From Paracoccus marcusii (lineage in GTDB: Bacteria; Pseudomonadota; Alphaproteobacteria; Rhodobacterales; Rhodobacteraceae), in contig NZ_CP117466.1 of the NCBI RefSeq assembly GCF_028621715.1, forward strand, positions 2,368,501 through 2,432,500: a stretch of 64,000 nt of DNA, written 5' to 3'. Below, in pieces: positions 29,064 to 38,293 of the stretch. Within the stretch, counting starts at the first letter, position 1. Each line of letters starts with the position of its first letter. Made by a program: the position numbers and the translations under genes. The notes beneath the pieces are model-generated. The model was not told the DNA's origin and ran no database searches. It saw nothing but the letters and a program-made list of their open reading frames with translations.

Positions 29064-30244
29064 TCTGGCGCAACATCGCCTCGAACTTCCTGACGCTGGC
29101 CATCGTGCTGCTGATCGCGGCGGCGGCGGCGGTGGCCTGGGCCAAACGCGAATTCAGCGGGCCGGGCCCGAGCGCCATCGCGCAATGCGTTCAGATCTCT
29201 CCGGGCGCCAGCCTGAACGCGGTCAGCAACCAGCTGGCGGCGCAGGGGGCGATCTCGAACGCCTATATCTTTCGCGCCGGGGCCGACTACATGGACAAGG
29301 CGCGCGACCTGAAGTTCGGCAGCTTCCTGATGCCGCCGCAGGCCAGCATGGAGCAGATCGTCGAGACGGTGACCGCGGGCGGCCCCTCGACCTGCGGGAC
29401 CGAGGTCGTGGTGCGCGTCGGCGTGCGCGAGAACACCGTTCTCCTGCGCGACACCAACCCCGAGACCGGCGCCTATGAGGAAATGGCGCGCTGGACCCCC
29501 GGCAGCGGCGACCGTCCGGCGCCTCTGGTCCAGGCCCAGGACCGCGCGGACGTGCGCCTGTCGCTGGTCATGGCCGAGGGCGTCACCAGCTGGCAGGTGG
29601 TCGAGGCGCTGCGCGCCGCCGATTTCCTGACCGGAGAGGTGGCCGAGATCCCGGCCGAGGGAAGCCTGGCGCCCGACACCTACCTGCTGGAGAAGGGCGG
29701 CGACCGGAACGCGATCCTGGCCCAGATGGCCAGCCGCCAGGCCGCCATCCTGGCGCAGGAATGGGAGGCGCGTCCCTTCGGCATGCCCTATGAGACGCCC
29801 GAGGAGGCGCTGATCATGGCCTCGATCGTCGAGAAGGAGACGGGGCAGGCGGACGAACGACCGCAGGTCGCCAGCGTCTTCGTGAACCGCCTGCGCCAGG
29901 GGATGCGCCTGCAGACCGACCCTACGGTGATCTATGGCGTGACGAACGGGCAGGCGGTGCTGGACCGCGGCCTGCGCCGGTCGGAGCTGGACACGCCCAC
30001 GCCTTTCAACACCTACCGGATCGACGGGCTGCCGCCCACGCCCATCGCCAATCCGGGCCGGGCCGCGATCCGCGCGGCGCTGAACCCCGACGAGACGGAC
30101 TATCTGTACTTTGTCGCGGACGGCACCGGCGGGCACGCCTTCAGCCGGACGCTGGAGGAGCACAACGCCGCCGTCGCCCGCTGGCGCGAGATCGAACGGC
30201 AGCAGGGCCTGCCCGCGGACAGCCCGGTCCAGACCGCGGATTGA
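29060..30244 (+). CDS. mltG: endolytic transglycosylase MltG
   Basis: 394 residues. An N-terminal membrane helix (about 8-28, FLTLAIVLLIAAAAAVAWA) precedes a LysM-like module and the YceG catalytic domain, with the active-site glutamate in MASIVEKETGQADERPQVASVF, ENTVLL upstream, and LQTDPTVIYGV, FNTYRIDGLPPTPIANPG. It cuts nascent glycan strands and so sets glycan chain length. The fabF-mltG order is common in alphaproteobacteria. Confidence 0.96.
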   Translation: MIWRNIASNFLTLAIVLLIAAAAAVAWAKREFSGPGPSAIAQCVQISPGASLNAVSNQLAAQGAISNAYIFRAGADYMDKARDLKFGSFLMPPQASMEQIVETVTAGGPSTCGTEVVVRVGVRENTVLLRDTNPETGAYEEMARWTPGSGDRPAPLVQAQDRADVRLSLVMAEGVTSWQVVEALRAADFLTGEVAEIPAEGSLAPDTYLLEKGGDRNAILAQMASRQAAILAQEWEARPFGMPYETPEEALIMASIVEKETGQADERPQVASVFVNRLRQGMRLQTDPTVIYGVTNGQAVLDRGLRRSELDTPTPFNTYRIDGLPPTPIANPGRAAIRAALNPDETDYLYFVADGTGGHAFSRTLEEHNAAVARWREIERQQGLPADSPVQTAD

Positions 30245-30265
30245 TCGCGCAGGTTTGACAAACAC

Positions 30266-30301
30266 GGCCCCCGGACGCAGGCTTGCATCCGGGGGCCTTT
30301 C
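30266..30301 (+). terminator. intrinsic terminator after mltG
   Basis: GGCCCCCGGA (30266-30275) pairs with TCCGGGGGCC (30288-30297) with a 12-nt loop, followed by TTTC. It lies 21 bp after the mltG stop. Confidence 0.87.
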
Positions 30302-30332
30302 TCATGGCCCCATAGCCTTGGGAGGAGCCGTG

Positions 30333-30782
30333 ATGATACTGCCCGACATGCTGAAGACGCTGACCGACAATGCCCGCCAGTTCCAGGAACGCCTGACCGA
30401 ATGGCAGGCCGCGATGGCCAAGGGCCAGGAGGAGGCGATGGAGCAGGCCCGCCAGTGGCAGGCCCAGGCCATGCAGCAGCAGCAGGAGGTCAACGCCCGC
30501 GTCATGGCCCAGATGGAAGGCGCCAGCGAGGCCATGCAGAGCCAGTGGCAGCAGATGCAGAAGGCCTGGGAGGACCAGTTCGCCACCATGCAGAAGCAGG
30601 GCGAGGAGATGCGCGCCAAGGCCATGTCCGCCGCGGGCGGCACCGGCGGCAGCGCATTCGCCGATTGGGCCGAGACCTATGCCGCGCAGATGGTCGCCTT
30701 TACCCAGAAGATGCAGGGCGAATCCGCCAAGGCGATCGCCACCGCGACCGAGGCGCGGGGCAAGGGCGGCAAGAAGGCCTGA
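30333..30782 (+). CDS. coiled-coil, Gln/Met-rich protein of unknown function (phasin-like appearance)
   Basis: 149 residues with GGAGGA just before the start; a GTG one codon upstream is an alternative. It is almost wholly helical and rich in Gln, Met, Ala and Glu (QEEAMEQARQWQAQAMQQQQ, repeated amphipathic heptads about 10-100), with a short Gly-rich linker, a second helix (FADWAETYAAQMVAFTQKMQ), and a basic tail KGGKKA. No signal peptide or membrane helix is seen. Phasins, which coat polyhydroxyalkanoate granules, have this look, but there is no diagnostic motif and I do not assign a function. Its end is 4 bp from the RNase P RNA on the other strand. Confidence 0.75.
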   Translation: MILPDMLKTLTDNARQFQERLTEWQAAMAKGQEEAMEQARQWQAQAMQQQQEVNARVMAQMEGASEAMQSQWQQMQKAWEDQFATMQKQGEEMRAKAMSAAGGTGGSAFADWAETYAAQMVAFTQKMQGESAKAIATATEARGKGGKKA

Positions 30783-30785
30783 GTT

Positions 30786-31160
30786 GCGCGGAGGGCCTGT
30801 AAGCCGGATTTTGTCCACCGCTTGCGCGGCTGGATGACCATTCCTCTGGTCCGTCCGTTACCGGACGGATCTAGCTGCCTACCCGGATCTGCTGGGGCAA
30901 GGCGGCCCTGCGGATTGCTCCGCGCGCGATCCCTATTCGGCATTGCTCCTGGTGGGGCTTGCCATGCGGGCGCTGTTGCCAGCCCCCCGGTGGGCTCTTA
31001 CCCCACCGTTTCACCCTTACCCATCCGGAGATGGGCGGTCTGTTCTCTGTGGCGCTATCCCTGGGGTTGCCCCCGCCGGGCGTTACCCGGCACCATCGCC
31101 TCATGGAGTCCGGACTTTCCTCGACAGGTCGCCCTGCCGCGGTCATCCAGCCCTCCGCGC
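30786..31160 (-). ncRNA. rnpB: RNase P RNA, bacterial type A
   Basis: The minus strand reads as M1 RNA. The 5' and 3' ends pair (GCGCGGAGGGC at the 5' end with GCCCTCCGCGC at the 3' end). Conserved blocks are present: GAGGAAAGTCCGGACTCC (5' core), CAACCCCAGGGATAG-like middle, GGTGAAACGGTGGGGTAAG, and the 3' core GGACAAAATCCGGCTTACAG. It is the catalytic RNA that removes 5' leaders from pre-tRNAs. Ends are set by the terminal helix and may be off by a few bases. Confidence 0.96.
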
Positions 31161-31191
31161 GCCGCCCGTATGGGACGCGGCGCGGGGGGCG

Positions 31192-31836
31192 TCAAGGGGC
31201 CGCGGTCCCAAGAAGCCGCGCGACGGTGCGGCGGTCGTCGGCCGTCTCCGGGCCCGCGGCCCAAGGACGGTGGCGCAGGCGGAACGCGTCCAGGCGCGCC
31301 GGCACGTCGGGATAGCCCAGGGCGGACAGGCCCTCCGCCAGAGCGGGGTCAGGGTCGGTCGGCGCGGGGCGGGCGAATGTCGCCAGACCCTCGGTCGCCA
31401 AGGCCTCCCAGTCAAAGCGGGGGCCGGGGTCGATCTTGCGGCCCGGCGCCAGGTCGGAATGGCCGATCACGGCGGCGGGCCCGATGGACCAGCGGTCCAT
31501 GATGTCGCGCAGCAGGCGGCGCAGCGCGTCCATCTGCGGCGCGGGATAGGGGCGGTCGCCGGGATTGGCCAGCTCGATCCCGATGGACCGGCTGTTGACG
31601 TCGTCCAGCCCCTGCCACCGTCCAGCCCCCGCATGCCACGCCCGGCGGGTTTCGCAGACCAGCTGTTCGGTTGTGCCGTCCGCATCGATCAGCCAATGGG
31701 CGCTGACCTCGGCCGCGGCATCGCACAGTCGCGCGCGTGCCGACGGGCTGTCCGCCATGCCGGTGTAGTGGATCACGATCAGCGACGGCACCTGCCCGCG
31801 GCGGTCGCCGTGATTCGGGCTGGGAAAGGCGGTCAC
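31192..31836 (-). CDS. N-acetylmuramoyl-L-alanine amidase, Amidase_2 (AmpD-like) family
   Basis: 214 residues with no clear signal peptide, suggesting cytoplasmic recycling rather than periplasmic lysis. Zinc ligands and catalytic residues are in IVIHYTGMADS, TRRAWHAGAGRWQG, and GHSDLAPGRKIDPGPRFDW. The C-terminal about 60 residues (ALAEGLSALGYPDVPARLDA) form a peptidoglycan-binding-like helical part. It would remove stem peptides from anhydro-muropeptides during cell-wall recycling. Confidence 0.92.
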   Translation of the reverse strand: MTAFPSPNHGDRRGQVPSLIVIHYTGMADSPSARARLCDAAAEVSAHWLIDADGTTEQLVCETRRAWHAGAGRWQGLDDVNSRSIGIELANPGDRPYPAPQMDALRRLLRDIMDRWSIGPAAVIGHSDLAPGRKIDPGPRFDWEALATEGLATFARPAPTDPDPALAEGLSALGYPDVPARLDAFRLRHRPWAAGPETADDRRTVARLLGTAAP

Positions 31837-31843
31837 GGTCGCC

Positions 31844-32110
31844 CTATGGCGCGGGTCGGCGGATGCGCAGGCCCATCGTGGGCGGGATCGGCACGGGGTC
31901 CGAGCCCGCGATCTGCGCGCCGGTGGGCGCCTGGACCGGCAGGGCGATGGGGATCGTCGCGGCCGGGGTCGTGCCGGTGACCAGCGCCGCCTCGCGTGCG
32001 GTGCGGTACTGGCCGTACCGGTCGGCCTCGAACTGATAGTTCGGGTTCCAGCCCCGATGTTCCCCGCATCCGGCCAGCGCCAGCACCCCGATCATCCACC
32101 AGCCGCGCAT
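31844..32110 (-). CDS. small proline-rich lipoprotein, function unknown
   Basis: 88 residues. The N-terminus MRGWWMIGVLALAGCGEHRG is a lipoprotein signal with lipobox LAGC, Cys15. The mature part is short and lacks domains I recognise (FEADRYGQYRTAREAALVTG, then a Pro-rich tail with PVPIPPTMGLRIRRPAP). Similar small lipoproteins are common in Rhodobacterales. The start at 32110 is set by the signal peptide. It sits between gatA and the amidase on the same strand, 7 bp from the latter. Confidence 0.75.
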   Translation of the reverse strand: MRGWWMIGVLALAGCGEHRGWNPNYQFEADRYGQYRTAREAALVTGTTPAATIPIALPVQAPTGAQIAGSDPVPIPPTMGLRIRRPAP

Positions 32111-32139
32111 GACGCCTCCATCGGTCCGTTTCGCGGACG

Positions 32140-33624
32140 TTACCACCAGCGATCCGGCTTGGCCACAAATCCCGCAGCGCGTTCCAGCACCTGTGCCTGG
32201 TTCAAGAGATCGCCCTCCTCGAAGGGGCGACCGATCAGTTGCAGGCCCAGGGGCAGGCCCTGCGCGTCCTGTCCCACCGGCACCGCGATGCCGGGCAGGC
32301 CCGCCAGGTTCAGCGTCACCGTGAAGACGTCGTTCAGATACATCTGCACCGGATCGCCCTTGTCGCCCGAGCCAAGCGGGAAGGCCGCCGAGGGCGTCGC
32401 GGGCGCCAGGATCGAATCGACGCCTGCCGCAAAGGCCTGGTCGAAATCGCGCTTGATCAACGCGCGCACGCGGCGGGCGCGGTTGTAATAGGCGTCATAG
32501 AAGCCCGCCGACAGCACATAGGTGCCGATCATCACCCGGCGCTGGACCTCGGGGCCGAAGCCCTGGGCCCGGGTCTTCTCGTACATCTCGGTGATGCCGT
32601 CGCCCTTGCCCAGGGTGGCGCGGTGGCCATACCGCACGCCGTCATAGCGGGCCAGGTTCGACGAGGCCTCGGCGGGCGCGATCACGTAATAGGCGGGCAG
32701 GGCGTATTTCGTGTGCGGCAGGCTGATGTCGACGATCTCGGCGCCCGCATCGCGCAGCATCTCGGCCCCCTGACGCCACAGGGCGTCGATGGCGTCGGGC
32801 ATGCCGTCCACGCGGTATTCACGCGGGATGCCGATGCGCTTGCCACGGATGTCGCCGGTCAGCGCGGCCTCGAAATCGGGGACGGGCAGGTCGGCGCAGG
32901 TGCTGTCCTGGGGATCGGCGGAGGCTATCGCGCCCAGCATGATCGCGGCGTCGTGCACGGTGCGCGTCATCGGCCCCGCCTGGTCTAGGCTGGAGGCATA
33001 GGCGATGACGCCCCATCGGCTGACCCGGCCATAGGTCGGCTTCAGCCCTACCGTGCCGGTGAACGCCGCGGGCTGGCGGATCGATCCGCCCGTATCGGTG
33101 CCGGTCGCGCCCAAGCACAGATCGGCCGCGACGGCTGCGGCCGAACCGCCCGAGCTGCCGCCCGGGGTCAGCTGCGCGCCGTCAGGCCCGCGCCACGGGT
33201 TCACCGCCGGACCATAGCAGCTGGATTCGTTGGTCGAACCCATCGCGAATTCGTCCTGGTTCAGCTTGCCCAGCATCACCGCGCCCGCGTTCCACAGGTT
33301 CTGCGTCACGGTCGATTCGTATTCCGGGGTGAAGCCCTGCAGGATGCGGCTGCCGGCCTGCGACGGCACGCCCTTGACGCAAAAGACGTCCTTGACGCCT
33401 ACCGGGATGCCGGTCATCGGCGCGGCGTCGCCCGCCTTGATGCGCTGATCGGCGGCGCGGGCCATGTCGCGCGCCATGTCGGGGGTGTGATGCACGAACG
33501 CGTTCAGCGCGCCCGCGGCGTCGATCGCGCCCAGGCAGGCATCGGTCAGCTCGACCGCGGTCAGCTCGCCTGCGCGCAGCGCGTCGCGCGCGTCGGCAAT
33601 GGTCAGTCGGTTCGCGTTCGTCAT
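32140..33624 (-). CDS. gatA: Asp-tRNA(Asn)/Glu-tRNA(Gln) amidotransferase subunit A
   Basis: 494 residues with the amidase-signature Ser-cisSer-Lys triad: Lys in [12 protein letters not shown], the Gly/Ser-rich [18 protein letters not shown], and [15 protein letters not shown] carrying the nucleophile. It releases ammonia from glutamine and channels it to GatB to convert misacylated Glu-tRNA(Gln) or Asp-tRNA(Asn). The gatC stop overlaps its start by 4 bp; gatB is not in the window. Confidence 0.97.
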   Translation of the reverse strand: MTNANRLTIADARDALRAGELTAVELTDACLGAIDAAGALNAFVHHTPDMARDMARAADQRIKAGDAAPMTGIPVGVKDVFCVKGVPSQAGSRILQGFTPEYESTVTQNLWNAGAVMLGKLNQDEFAMGSTNESSCYGPAVNPWRGPDGAQLTPGGSSGGSAAAVAADLCLGATGTDTGGSIRQPAAFTGTVGLKPTYGRVSRWGVIAYASSLDQAGPMTRTVHDAAIMLGAIASADPQDSTCADLPVPDFEAALTGDIRGKRIGIPREYRVDGMPDAIDALWRQGAEMLRDAGAEIVDISLPHTKYALPAYYVIAPAEASSNLARYDGVRYGHRATLGKGDGITEMYEKTRAQGFGPEVQRRVMIGTYVLSAGFYDAYYNRARRVRALIKRDFDQAFAAGVDSILAPATPSAAFPLGSGDKGDPVQMYLNDVFTVTLNLAGLPGIAVPVGQDAQGLPLGLQLIGRPFEEGDLLNQAQVLERAAGFVAKPDRWW

Positions 33625-33908
33625 TCCACCACCTTCGGCACGGCAAAGAACCCCTCGCGGGCGTCGGGGGCGTTGGACAGGATCTTGTCGGCCATGCCGC
33701 CCGAGGTCACAACATCCTCGCGCCGCTTCAGGCGCATGGGGGTGACGCCGGTCATGGGTTCCACGCCCTCGACATCGACCTCGTTCAGCTGGTCCATGAA
33801 ATGTAGGATGCCGGACAGATCGCGCGCCAGGGCGGGCAGGGCGGCATCATCGACCGCGATGCGCGCCAGATGGGCGACCTTGCGGGCCTGATCCTCGGTG
33901 ATCGACAT
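33621..33908 (-). CDS. gatC: Asp-tRNA(Asn)/Glu-tRNA(Gln) amidotransferase subunit C
   Basis: 95 residues, normal GatC size. It starts [21 protein letters not shown], the family's opening helix, and contains [18 protein letters not shown], which wraps around GatA and GatB to stabilise the complex. It lies first in the gatCA unit. Confidence 0.96.
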   Translation of the reverse strand: MSITEDQARKVAHLARIAVDDAALPALARDLSGILHFMDQLNEVDVEGVEPMTGVTPMRLKRREDVVTSGGMADKILSNAPDAREGFFAVPKVVE

Positions 33909-33982
33909 GACGTTTCCTTTCGTTGGCCGCGGGTCTACAACCCCGCGCGAAAGGCCGCAAGACGCACGGCCGAAAGGTCCCC

Positions 33983-34912
33983 ATGCAAGCAGCCCTAGCC
34001 GTCATCCCCGTCATAGCCCTTGTCCTGCTGGGCCATCTGGCGCGGCGGGGCGGGCTGATTCCCGCCGCCAGCTGGCCGGGAATAGAGCAGTTGGGATACC
34101 GCGTGCTGTTCCCGGCGATCCTGCTGACGTCGATCTATCGGTCAGAGCTGTCCCTAGGGCGGCTTGGCCCCTATCTGGGCGCGATGGCGCTGGCCTTTGC
34201 GGTGACCGGAGCGCTGGCGCTGATCTGGGCCGCGCGCCGGGATCAGACCGGGCCGCGCAGCAGCTCGCTGTTCCAGGGCGCGTTGCGGTTCAATTCGCTG
34301 CTGATCCTGGCGGTCGCGGCCCAGGGCCTGGGCGGACAGGCGCTTGGCGACCTGGCGGTGGCCTTTGCGTTCCTGATCCCGGCGTTCAACATCTCGGCCA
34401 TCGTGGCGCTGACGCTGCTGTCGGACGGGCCGCGCCCCGCGGGGGCCACGGCCCGCATCGGCGCCGAGATCGGCCGCAACCCAATGGTGCTGTCCTGCGC
34501 GGCGGGGCTGGCGCTGAACCTGTCGGGCGTCGCGCTGCCCGCGGTCGTGCTGTCGCCGCTGGACTGGCTGGGGCAGGGGGCGCTGGCCGTGGGCCTTCTG
34601 GCGGTGGGGGCGGGGATCGATCCCACGCGCCTGTGGCAGCGCGACCCGGCGCTGTGGCTGGGGGTGTGGTTGCGGCTGGCATTGTGCCCGGTGATCTTCC
34701 TGGCCGCCGCGCTGGTCATCGGCCTGCCTGCGGGGCAGGTCGCGTCGGGCGTGCTGGCAACGGCCGCACCGGGGGCGCCCGTCGGCTATATCCTGGCGCG
34801 CCAGATGGGCGGGGACGCCGATTTCTATGCCGCGATCTTCACCTGGCAGACTGTCCTTGCGGCACTGACCTTGCCCTTGTGGCTTATTTTCGCAGGATTT
34901 CTTGGGGCCTGA
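33983..34912 (+). CDS. AEC-family (auxin efflux carrier-like) membrane transporter
   Basis: 309 residues with about ten membrane helices in two five-helix halves, starting LAVIPVIALVLLGHLARRGG, with the second half around DWLGQGALAVGLLAVGAGID and ending TVLAALTLPLWLIFAGFLGA. The family includes malonate and other dicarboxylate carriers (MdcF type), but the substrate is unknown. ATG 33983 is favoured because hydrophobic sequence begins there. It runs divergent from gatCA. Confidence 0.87.
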   Translation: MQAALAVIPVIALVLLGHLARRGGLIPAASWPGIEQLGYRVLFPAILLTSIYRSELSLGRLGPYLGAMALAFAVTGALALIWAARRDQTGPRSSSLFQGALRFNSLLILAVAAQGLGGQALGDLAVAFAFLIPAFNISAIVALTLLSDGPRPAGATARIGAEIGRNPMVLSCAAGLALNLSGVALPAVVLSPLDWLGQGALAVGLLAVGAGIDPTRLWQRDPALWLGVWLRLALCPVIFLAAALVIGLPAGQVASGVLATAAPGAPVGYILARQMGGDADFYAAIFTWQTVLAALTLPLWLIFAGFLGA

Positions 34913-34954
34913 GGGCCGCGTGCGATTTTTTTCGGGCAGGTCCGTTTTTTTGGC

Positions 34955-34983
34955 TTGCAGCCTCTCGCGGCTTTGCCTAAACA
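34955..34983 (+). promoter_or_regulatory. possible tRNA-Glu promoter
   Basis: TTGCAG (34955-34960) and TAAACA (34978-34983) are separated by 17 bp and lie about 42 bp before the tRNA. The match to consensus is modest. Confidence 0.3.
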
Positions 34984-35025
34984 CCGCCTCACGCCGCCAG
35001 GGAAGACTGGCAGCGGACAGAAAGT

Positions 35026-35100
35026 GGCCCGTTCGTCTATCGGTTAGGACGTCAGGTTTTCAACCTGAAAAGAGGGGTTCGACTCCCCTACGGGCTGCCA
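35026..35100 (+). tRNA. tRNA-Glu (anticodon UUC)
   Basis: A 75-nt cloverleaf with encoded CCA. Acceptor arm GGCCCGT with ACGGGCT, D-arm CGTCTATCGGTTAGGACG, anticodon stem TCAGG/CCTGA around loop TTTTCAA (anticodon TTC), and T-arm AGGGGTTCGACTCCCCT. Discriminator G before CCA is typical of tRNA-Glu. The terminal acceptor pair is a G-T wobble. Confidence 0.97.
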
Positions 35101-35241
35101 CTTCTTTCCCGACATCGACGGACTGACCAGCGCCTCGGCTTCCTGCCAGGGGCGTTTTGCATGGCGCGGGGCGTTTATCGTCCGCGCGCCGTTTTCTGCG
35201 ACCAAGGCTTATGTTTTCGTGCCGATCCGCGGCTTTGGCGG

Positions 35242-35269
35242 TTGACTCCGCCACCTGCGGGGCTAAAAG
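35242..35269 (+). promoter_or_regulatory. candidate rpmG promoter
   Basis: TTGACT (35242-35247), 16-bp spacer and TAAAAG (35264-35269) lie 65 bp before the rpmG ATG. Matches are 5 of 6 and 4 of 6 to the sigma-70 consensus. Confidence 0.45.
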
Positions 35270-35334
35270 GCGGCTTCGATAAGAATTCCACGGGGTTTGC
35301 GGCGCGCGATTGCCCCGAAGCAGGAGCAACAACC

Positions 35335-35502
35335 ATGGCGAAGCCGACCACCATCAAGATCCGGCTGAACTCGACCGCCGGCACCGGCCACTTCTATGTG
35401 ACCAAGAAGAATGCCCGCACGATGACCGAAAAGATGTCCGTCCGGAAATACGACCCGGTCGTGCGTCAGCACGTCGAATACAAGGAAGGCAAGATCAAGT
35501 AA
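35335..35502 (+). CDS. rpmG: 50S ribosomal protein L33
   Basis: 55 residues: [18 protein letters not shown] and [20 protein letters not shown] are the L33 hallmark. The zinc-binding cysteine pairs of the C+ form are absent, so this is the zinc-independent (C-) form. CAGGAG lies 10 bp before the ATG. It is a single-gene unit with its own terminator. Confidence 0.97.
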   Translation: MAKPTTIKIRLNSTAGTGHFYVTKKNARTMTEKMSVRKYDPVVRQHVEYKEGKIK

Positions 35503-35526
35503 GATCTTCCCGTCCGACTGTGCAAG

Positions 35527-35557
35527 GGCCGCCATCCGCAAGGACTGGCGGCCTTTT
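35527..35557 (+). terminator. intrinsic terminator after rpmG
   Basis: GGCCGCCA (35527-35534) pairs with TGGCGGCC (35546-35553), followed by TTTT. The loop is 11 nt. Confidence 0.88.
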
Positions 35558-35609
35558 GCCATGGACGCGCCCGCTTGCGCGACGCCGCGGGCTGCGGCAG
35601 ATTGCGTCC

Positions 35610-36068
35610 ATGCGACTGATCGTCAACGGAAACACCCATGACCTGGACGCCGACCCGCAGATGCCGCTGCTGTGGGCGCTGCGCGATCTGCTGGGCCTGA
35701 CCGGCACGAAATACGGCTGCGGCATCGCGCAATGCGGGGCCTGCACGGTGCACATGGACGGCATGGCGGTGCGCGCCTGCCAGATCCGCCTGGCCGACGT
35801 GGCAGGAGAGGTCACCACGATCGAGGGGCTGGGCACGCCAGACGACCCGCACCCGGTCCAAGCCGCCTGGATCGAGCAGCAGGTCGCCCAATGCGGCTAT
35901 TGCCAGTCCGGCCAGATCATGCAGGCCGCGTCCCTGCTGGCCCTGAACACCGACCCGTCCGACGCGGACATCGACCGCGCGATGTCGGGCAACCTGTGCC
36001 GCTGCGCGACCTATCCTCGCATCCGCGCGGCGATCCGGTCGGCGGCGATCCGCATCGGGTCTGCCTGA
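35610..36068 (+). CDS. 2Fe-2S subunit of an isoquinoline 1-oxidoreductase-like molybdoenzyme (IorA type)
   Basis: 152 residues. The plant-type [2Fe-2S] site is [20 protein letters not shown] plus RACQIR. The second [2Fe-2S] site is in the C-terminal four-helix part: [12 protein letters not shown] and [16 protein letters not shown]. This is the small electron-transfer subunit of the xanthine oxidase family. It overlaps the large subunit by one base (TGATG). Homologs serve IorAB and related aldehyde or aromatic N-heterocycle oxidoreductases; the true substrate cannot be read. Confidence 0.94.
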   Translation: MRLIVNGNTHDLDADPQMPLLWALRDLLGLTGTKYGCGIAQCGACTVHMDGMAVRACQIRLADVAGEVTTIEGLGTPDDPHPVQAAWIEQQVAQCGYCQSGQIMQAASLLALNTDPSDADIDRAMSGNLCRCATYPRIRAAIRSAAIRIGSA

Positions 36069-38293
36069 TGCCGCGCGTGGGGCGCATCGCGCGGCGGGGT
36101 TTCCTGATCGGATCGGTCGCCGTGGCCGGGGGCGTGGCCTTTGGCGCCTGGCGCTATGCGCGCCCGCTGCCGGATCCCTTTGCGGGGAGGGATGCGGGGG
36201 CGCTGAACCCCTATGTCTTGATCGACGCGGATGGCGTCACGCTGGTCGCGCCGCGCGCCGACAAGGGGCAGGGCGCCCGCTGGCTGCAAGCCGCCCTGAT
36301 CGCCGAGGAATTGGACATCGACCCCGCCACCGCCCGCATCGTGCCGGGCCCGGTCAGCGCCACGTACTATAACCGCGCGTTGATCTCGGATTTCATGCCC
36401 TTTGCGCCGACCGATACCGGTTGGCTGGCCGAAACCGCACGGGGCGCCGCCGATATTCCCGCGCGCCTGCTGGGCTGGCAGATGACCGGCGGGTCCAGTT
36501 CGACCACCGACGGCTTCGACAAGCTGCGCCAGGCGGGCGCCGTCGCGCGCGAGACCCTGAAGCAGGCCGCCGCCTTGCGCCACGGGCTGGACCGCGGCGA
36601 TCTGAACACCGCAGAGGGCGCGGTGATCCTGCCCGACGGCACGCGCATCCCCTATCCCGACCTGGCACGCGACGCCGCCGCGATGCCCCCCGTGACCCAG
36701 GTCGTGCTGCGCGACCGGTCGCAGTGGCGCTGGCTGGGCAAGCCGATGGCGCGCGCCGACGTGGTCGCGAAATCGACCGGCACGCAGGTCTATGGGATCG
36801 ATCTGGTCCTGCCCGACATGCTGCACGCGACGGTGCGGATGGCGCCCTGGGGCGGGACGGTCGCACGGCTGGACCCCGTCGCCGCCGAAGGCCTGCCCGG
36901 CGTCCTGCGCGTGCTGCCGATCACCGGGGGCGTCGCGGTTCTGGCGCGCGACACTTGGTCCGCGATGCGGGCCGCGCAGGCGCTGGACGTCGAATTTGCG
37001 GCCCCCGATACGGCGGGCGATCAGCAGGCGATCTGGGCCGCGCTGCAGGCCGCCCATGACGCGGGCGACATCGACAGCCGCAAGCGGGACGATGGCGACG
37101 TGGATGCGGCCATCGGCCCCGGCGATTTCACCGCCGAATACCGCGTGCCCTTCCTGGCCCATGCGCCGTTGGAGCCGATGAACGCCACCGTGCTGGTGAC
37201 GGACGATGCCTGCACCATCTGGGCCGGCACGCAGGTCCCCGATTTCGCGGTCGCCCGCGCCGCCGCCCTGACCGGCCTGCCCGAAACCGCGATCCGGCTG
37301 GAGAACCAGATGATCGGCGGCAGCTTCGGCCGCCGGCTGGAGATCGACTTCATCGCCCAGGCTGTCCAGATCGCGATGGCCGTCCCCGGTCGCCCGGTCA
37401 AGCTGACCTGGTCGCGCGAGGAGGATTTCGCCCATGACCAGCCCCGCCCCGCGCAGATCGCCCGCGTCCGGGGCCGCGTGACCGCGGACGGCGTGCAGGC
37501 GCTGGACCTGGCGGTGGCCAGCCCGTCGGTCATCGCCTCCTGGTTCGGGCGCGTGGCCAGCGCGCCGCCCGGTCCCGACCTCAGCATCACCACCGGCGCA
37601 TGGGACCAGCCCTTTGCGATCCCGCATTTCCGCGTGACGGGCCTGCGCGCGCCCGAATCGGTGCCGGTCAGCAGCTGGCGGTCGGTGGGCGCATCGTCGA
37701 ACGGCTTCTTCCTGGGCACCGCCCTGGACGAGATGTTCGCGCAGGCCGGCATCGACCCGCTGGAGGGGCTGTTGCGCCTGTGCGACCACGCCCCCTCGCG
37801 CGCGGTGCTGGAGGGGGTCCGCGACCTGTCGGGCTGGACCGGCCGCGACGCGGGGCAGGGGCGCGGGCGGGGGGTGGCGTTCTGCCTGTCCTTCGGCGTG
37901 CCCTGTGCCCAGGTGGTCGAGGTTCAGGACACACCGCAGGGCATCCGCCTGACCCAGGCCTTTGCCGTGGCCGATGTGGGCATCGTGCTGGACCCGGTGA
38001 ATGCCGATGCGCAACTGTCGGGCGGCATGCTGTTCGGGCTGGGCCATGCGATGAACTGCGAACTGACCTATCGCGACCACCGCCCCGATCAGACCAATTT
38101 CCATGCCTACGAGGGGTTGCGCATGCACCAGGCCCCCGCCGTTCAGGTCCGCCTGCTGGAGAACGGCCCCTTGCGGGGCTTGGGCGAACCCGGCGTTCCG
38201 CCCGCCGCTGCGGCCTTGGGCAATGCGATCTTCGCCGCGACGGGCCTGCGCCTGCGCGACCTGCCCTTTGCCCGGGGGGTGCGGTTCGCATGA
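36068..38293 (+). CDS. molybdopterin-binding subunit of an isoquinoline 1-oxidoreductase-like enzyme (IorB type), Tat-exported
   Basis: 741 residues, within the IorB size range. It starts with a twin-arginine signal ([20 protein letters not shown]), so the folded Mo enzyme is probably exported to the periplasm with its small subunit. The Mo-cofactor domain contains MIGGSFGRRLEIDFIAQAV, EPMNATV, YRVPFLAHAPLE, and the C-terminal RGLGEPGVPPAAAALGNAIF with the catalytic Glu. Members hydroxylate aldehydes or N-heterocycles using water. Electrons probably pass to the di-heme cytochrome encoded next, whose start overlaps the stop of this gene. Confidence 0.93.
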   Translation: MPRVGRIARRGFLIGSVAVAGGVAFGAWRYARPLPDPFAGRDAGALNPYVLIDADGVTLVAPRADKGQGARWLQAALIAEELDIDPATARIVPGPVSATYYNRALISDFMPFAPTDTGWLAETARGAADIPARLLGWQMTGGSSSTTDGFDKLRQAGAVARETLKQAAALRHGLDRGDLNTAEGAVILPDGTRIPYPDLARDAAAMPPVTQVVLRDRSQWRWLGKPMARADVVAKSTGTQVYGIDLVLPDMLHATVRMAPWGGTVARLDPVAAEGLPGVLRVLPITGGVAVLARDTWSAMRAAQALDVEFAAPDTAGDQQAIWAALQAAHDAGDIDSRKRDDGDVDAAIGPGDFTAEYRVPFLAHAPLEPMNATVLVTDDACTIWAGTQVPDFAVARAAALTGLPETAIRLENQMIGGSFGRRLEIDFIAQAVQIAMAVPGRPVKLTWSREEDFAHDQPRPAQIARVRGRVTADGVQALDLAVASPSVIASWFGRVASAPPGPDLSITTGAWDQPFAIPHFRVTGLRAPESVPVSSWRSVGASSNGFFLGTALDEMFAQAGIDPLEGLLRLCDHAPSRAVLEGVRDLSGWTGRDAGQGRGRGVAFCLSFGVPCAQVVEVQDTPQGIRLTQAFAVADVGIVLDPVNADAQLSGGMLFGLGHAMNCELTYRDHRPDQTNFHAYEGLRMHQAPAVQVRLLENGPLRGLGEPGVPPAAAALGNAIFAATGLRLRDLPFARGVRFA

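Noticed and set aside
35129..35158. Terminator after tRNA-Glu
   Set aside because: A GCGCC...GGGGCG pairing with TTTT exists but the stem is interrupted; too weak to list as a feature.
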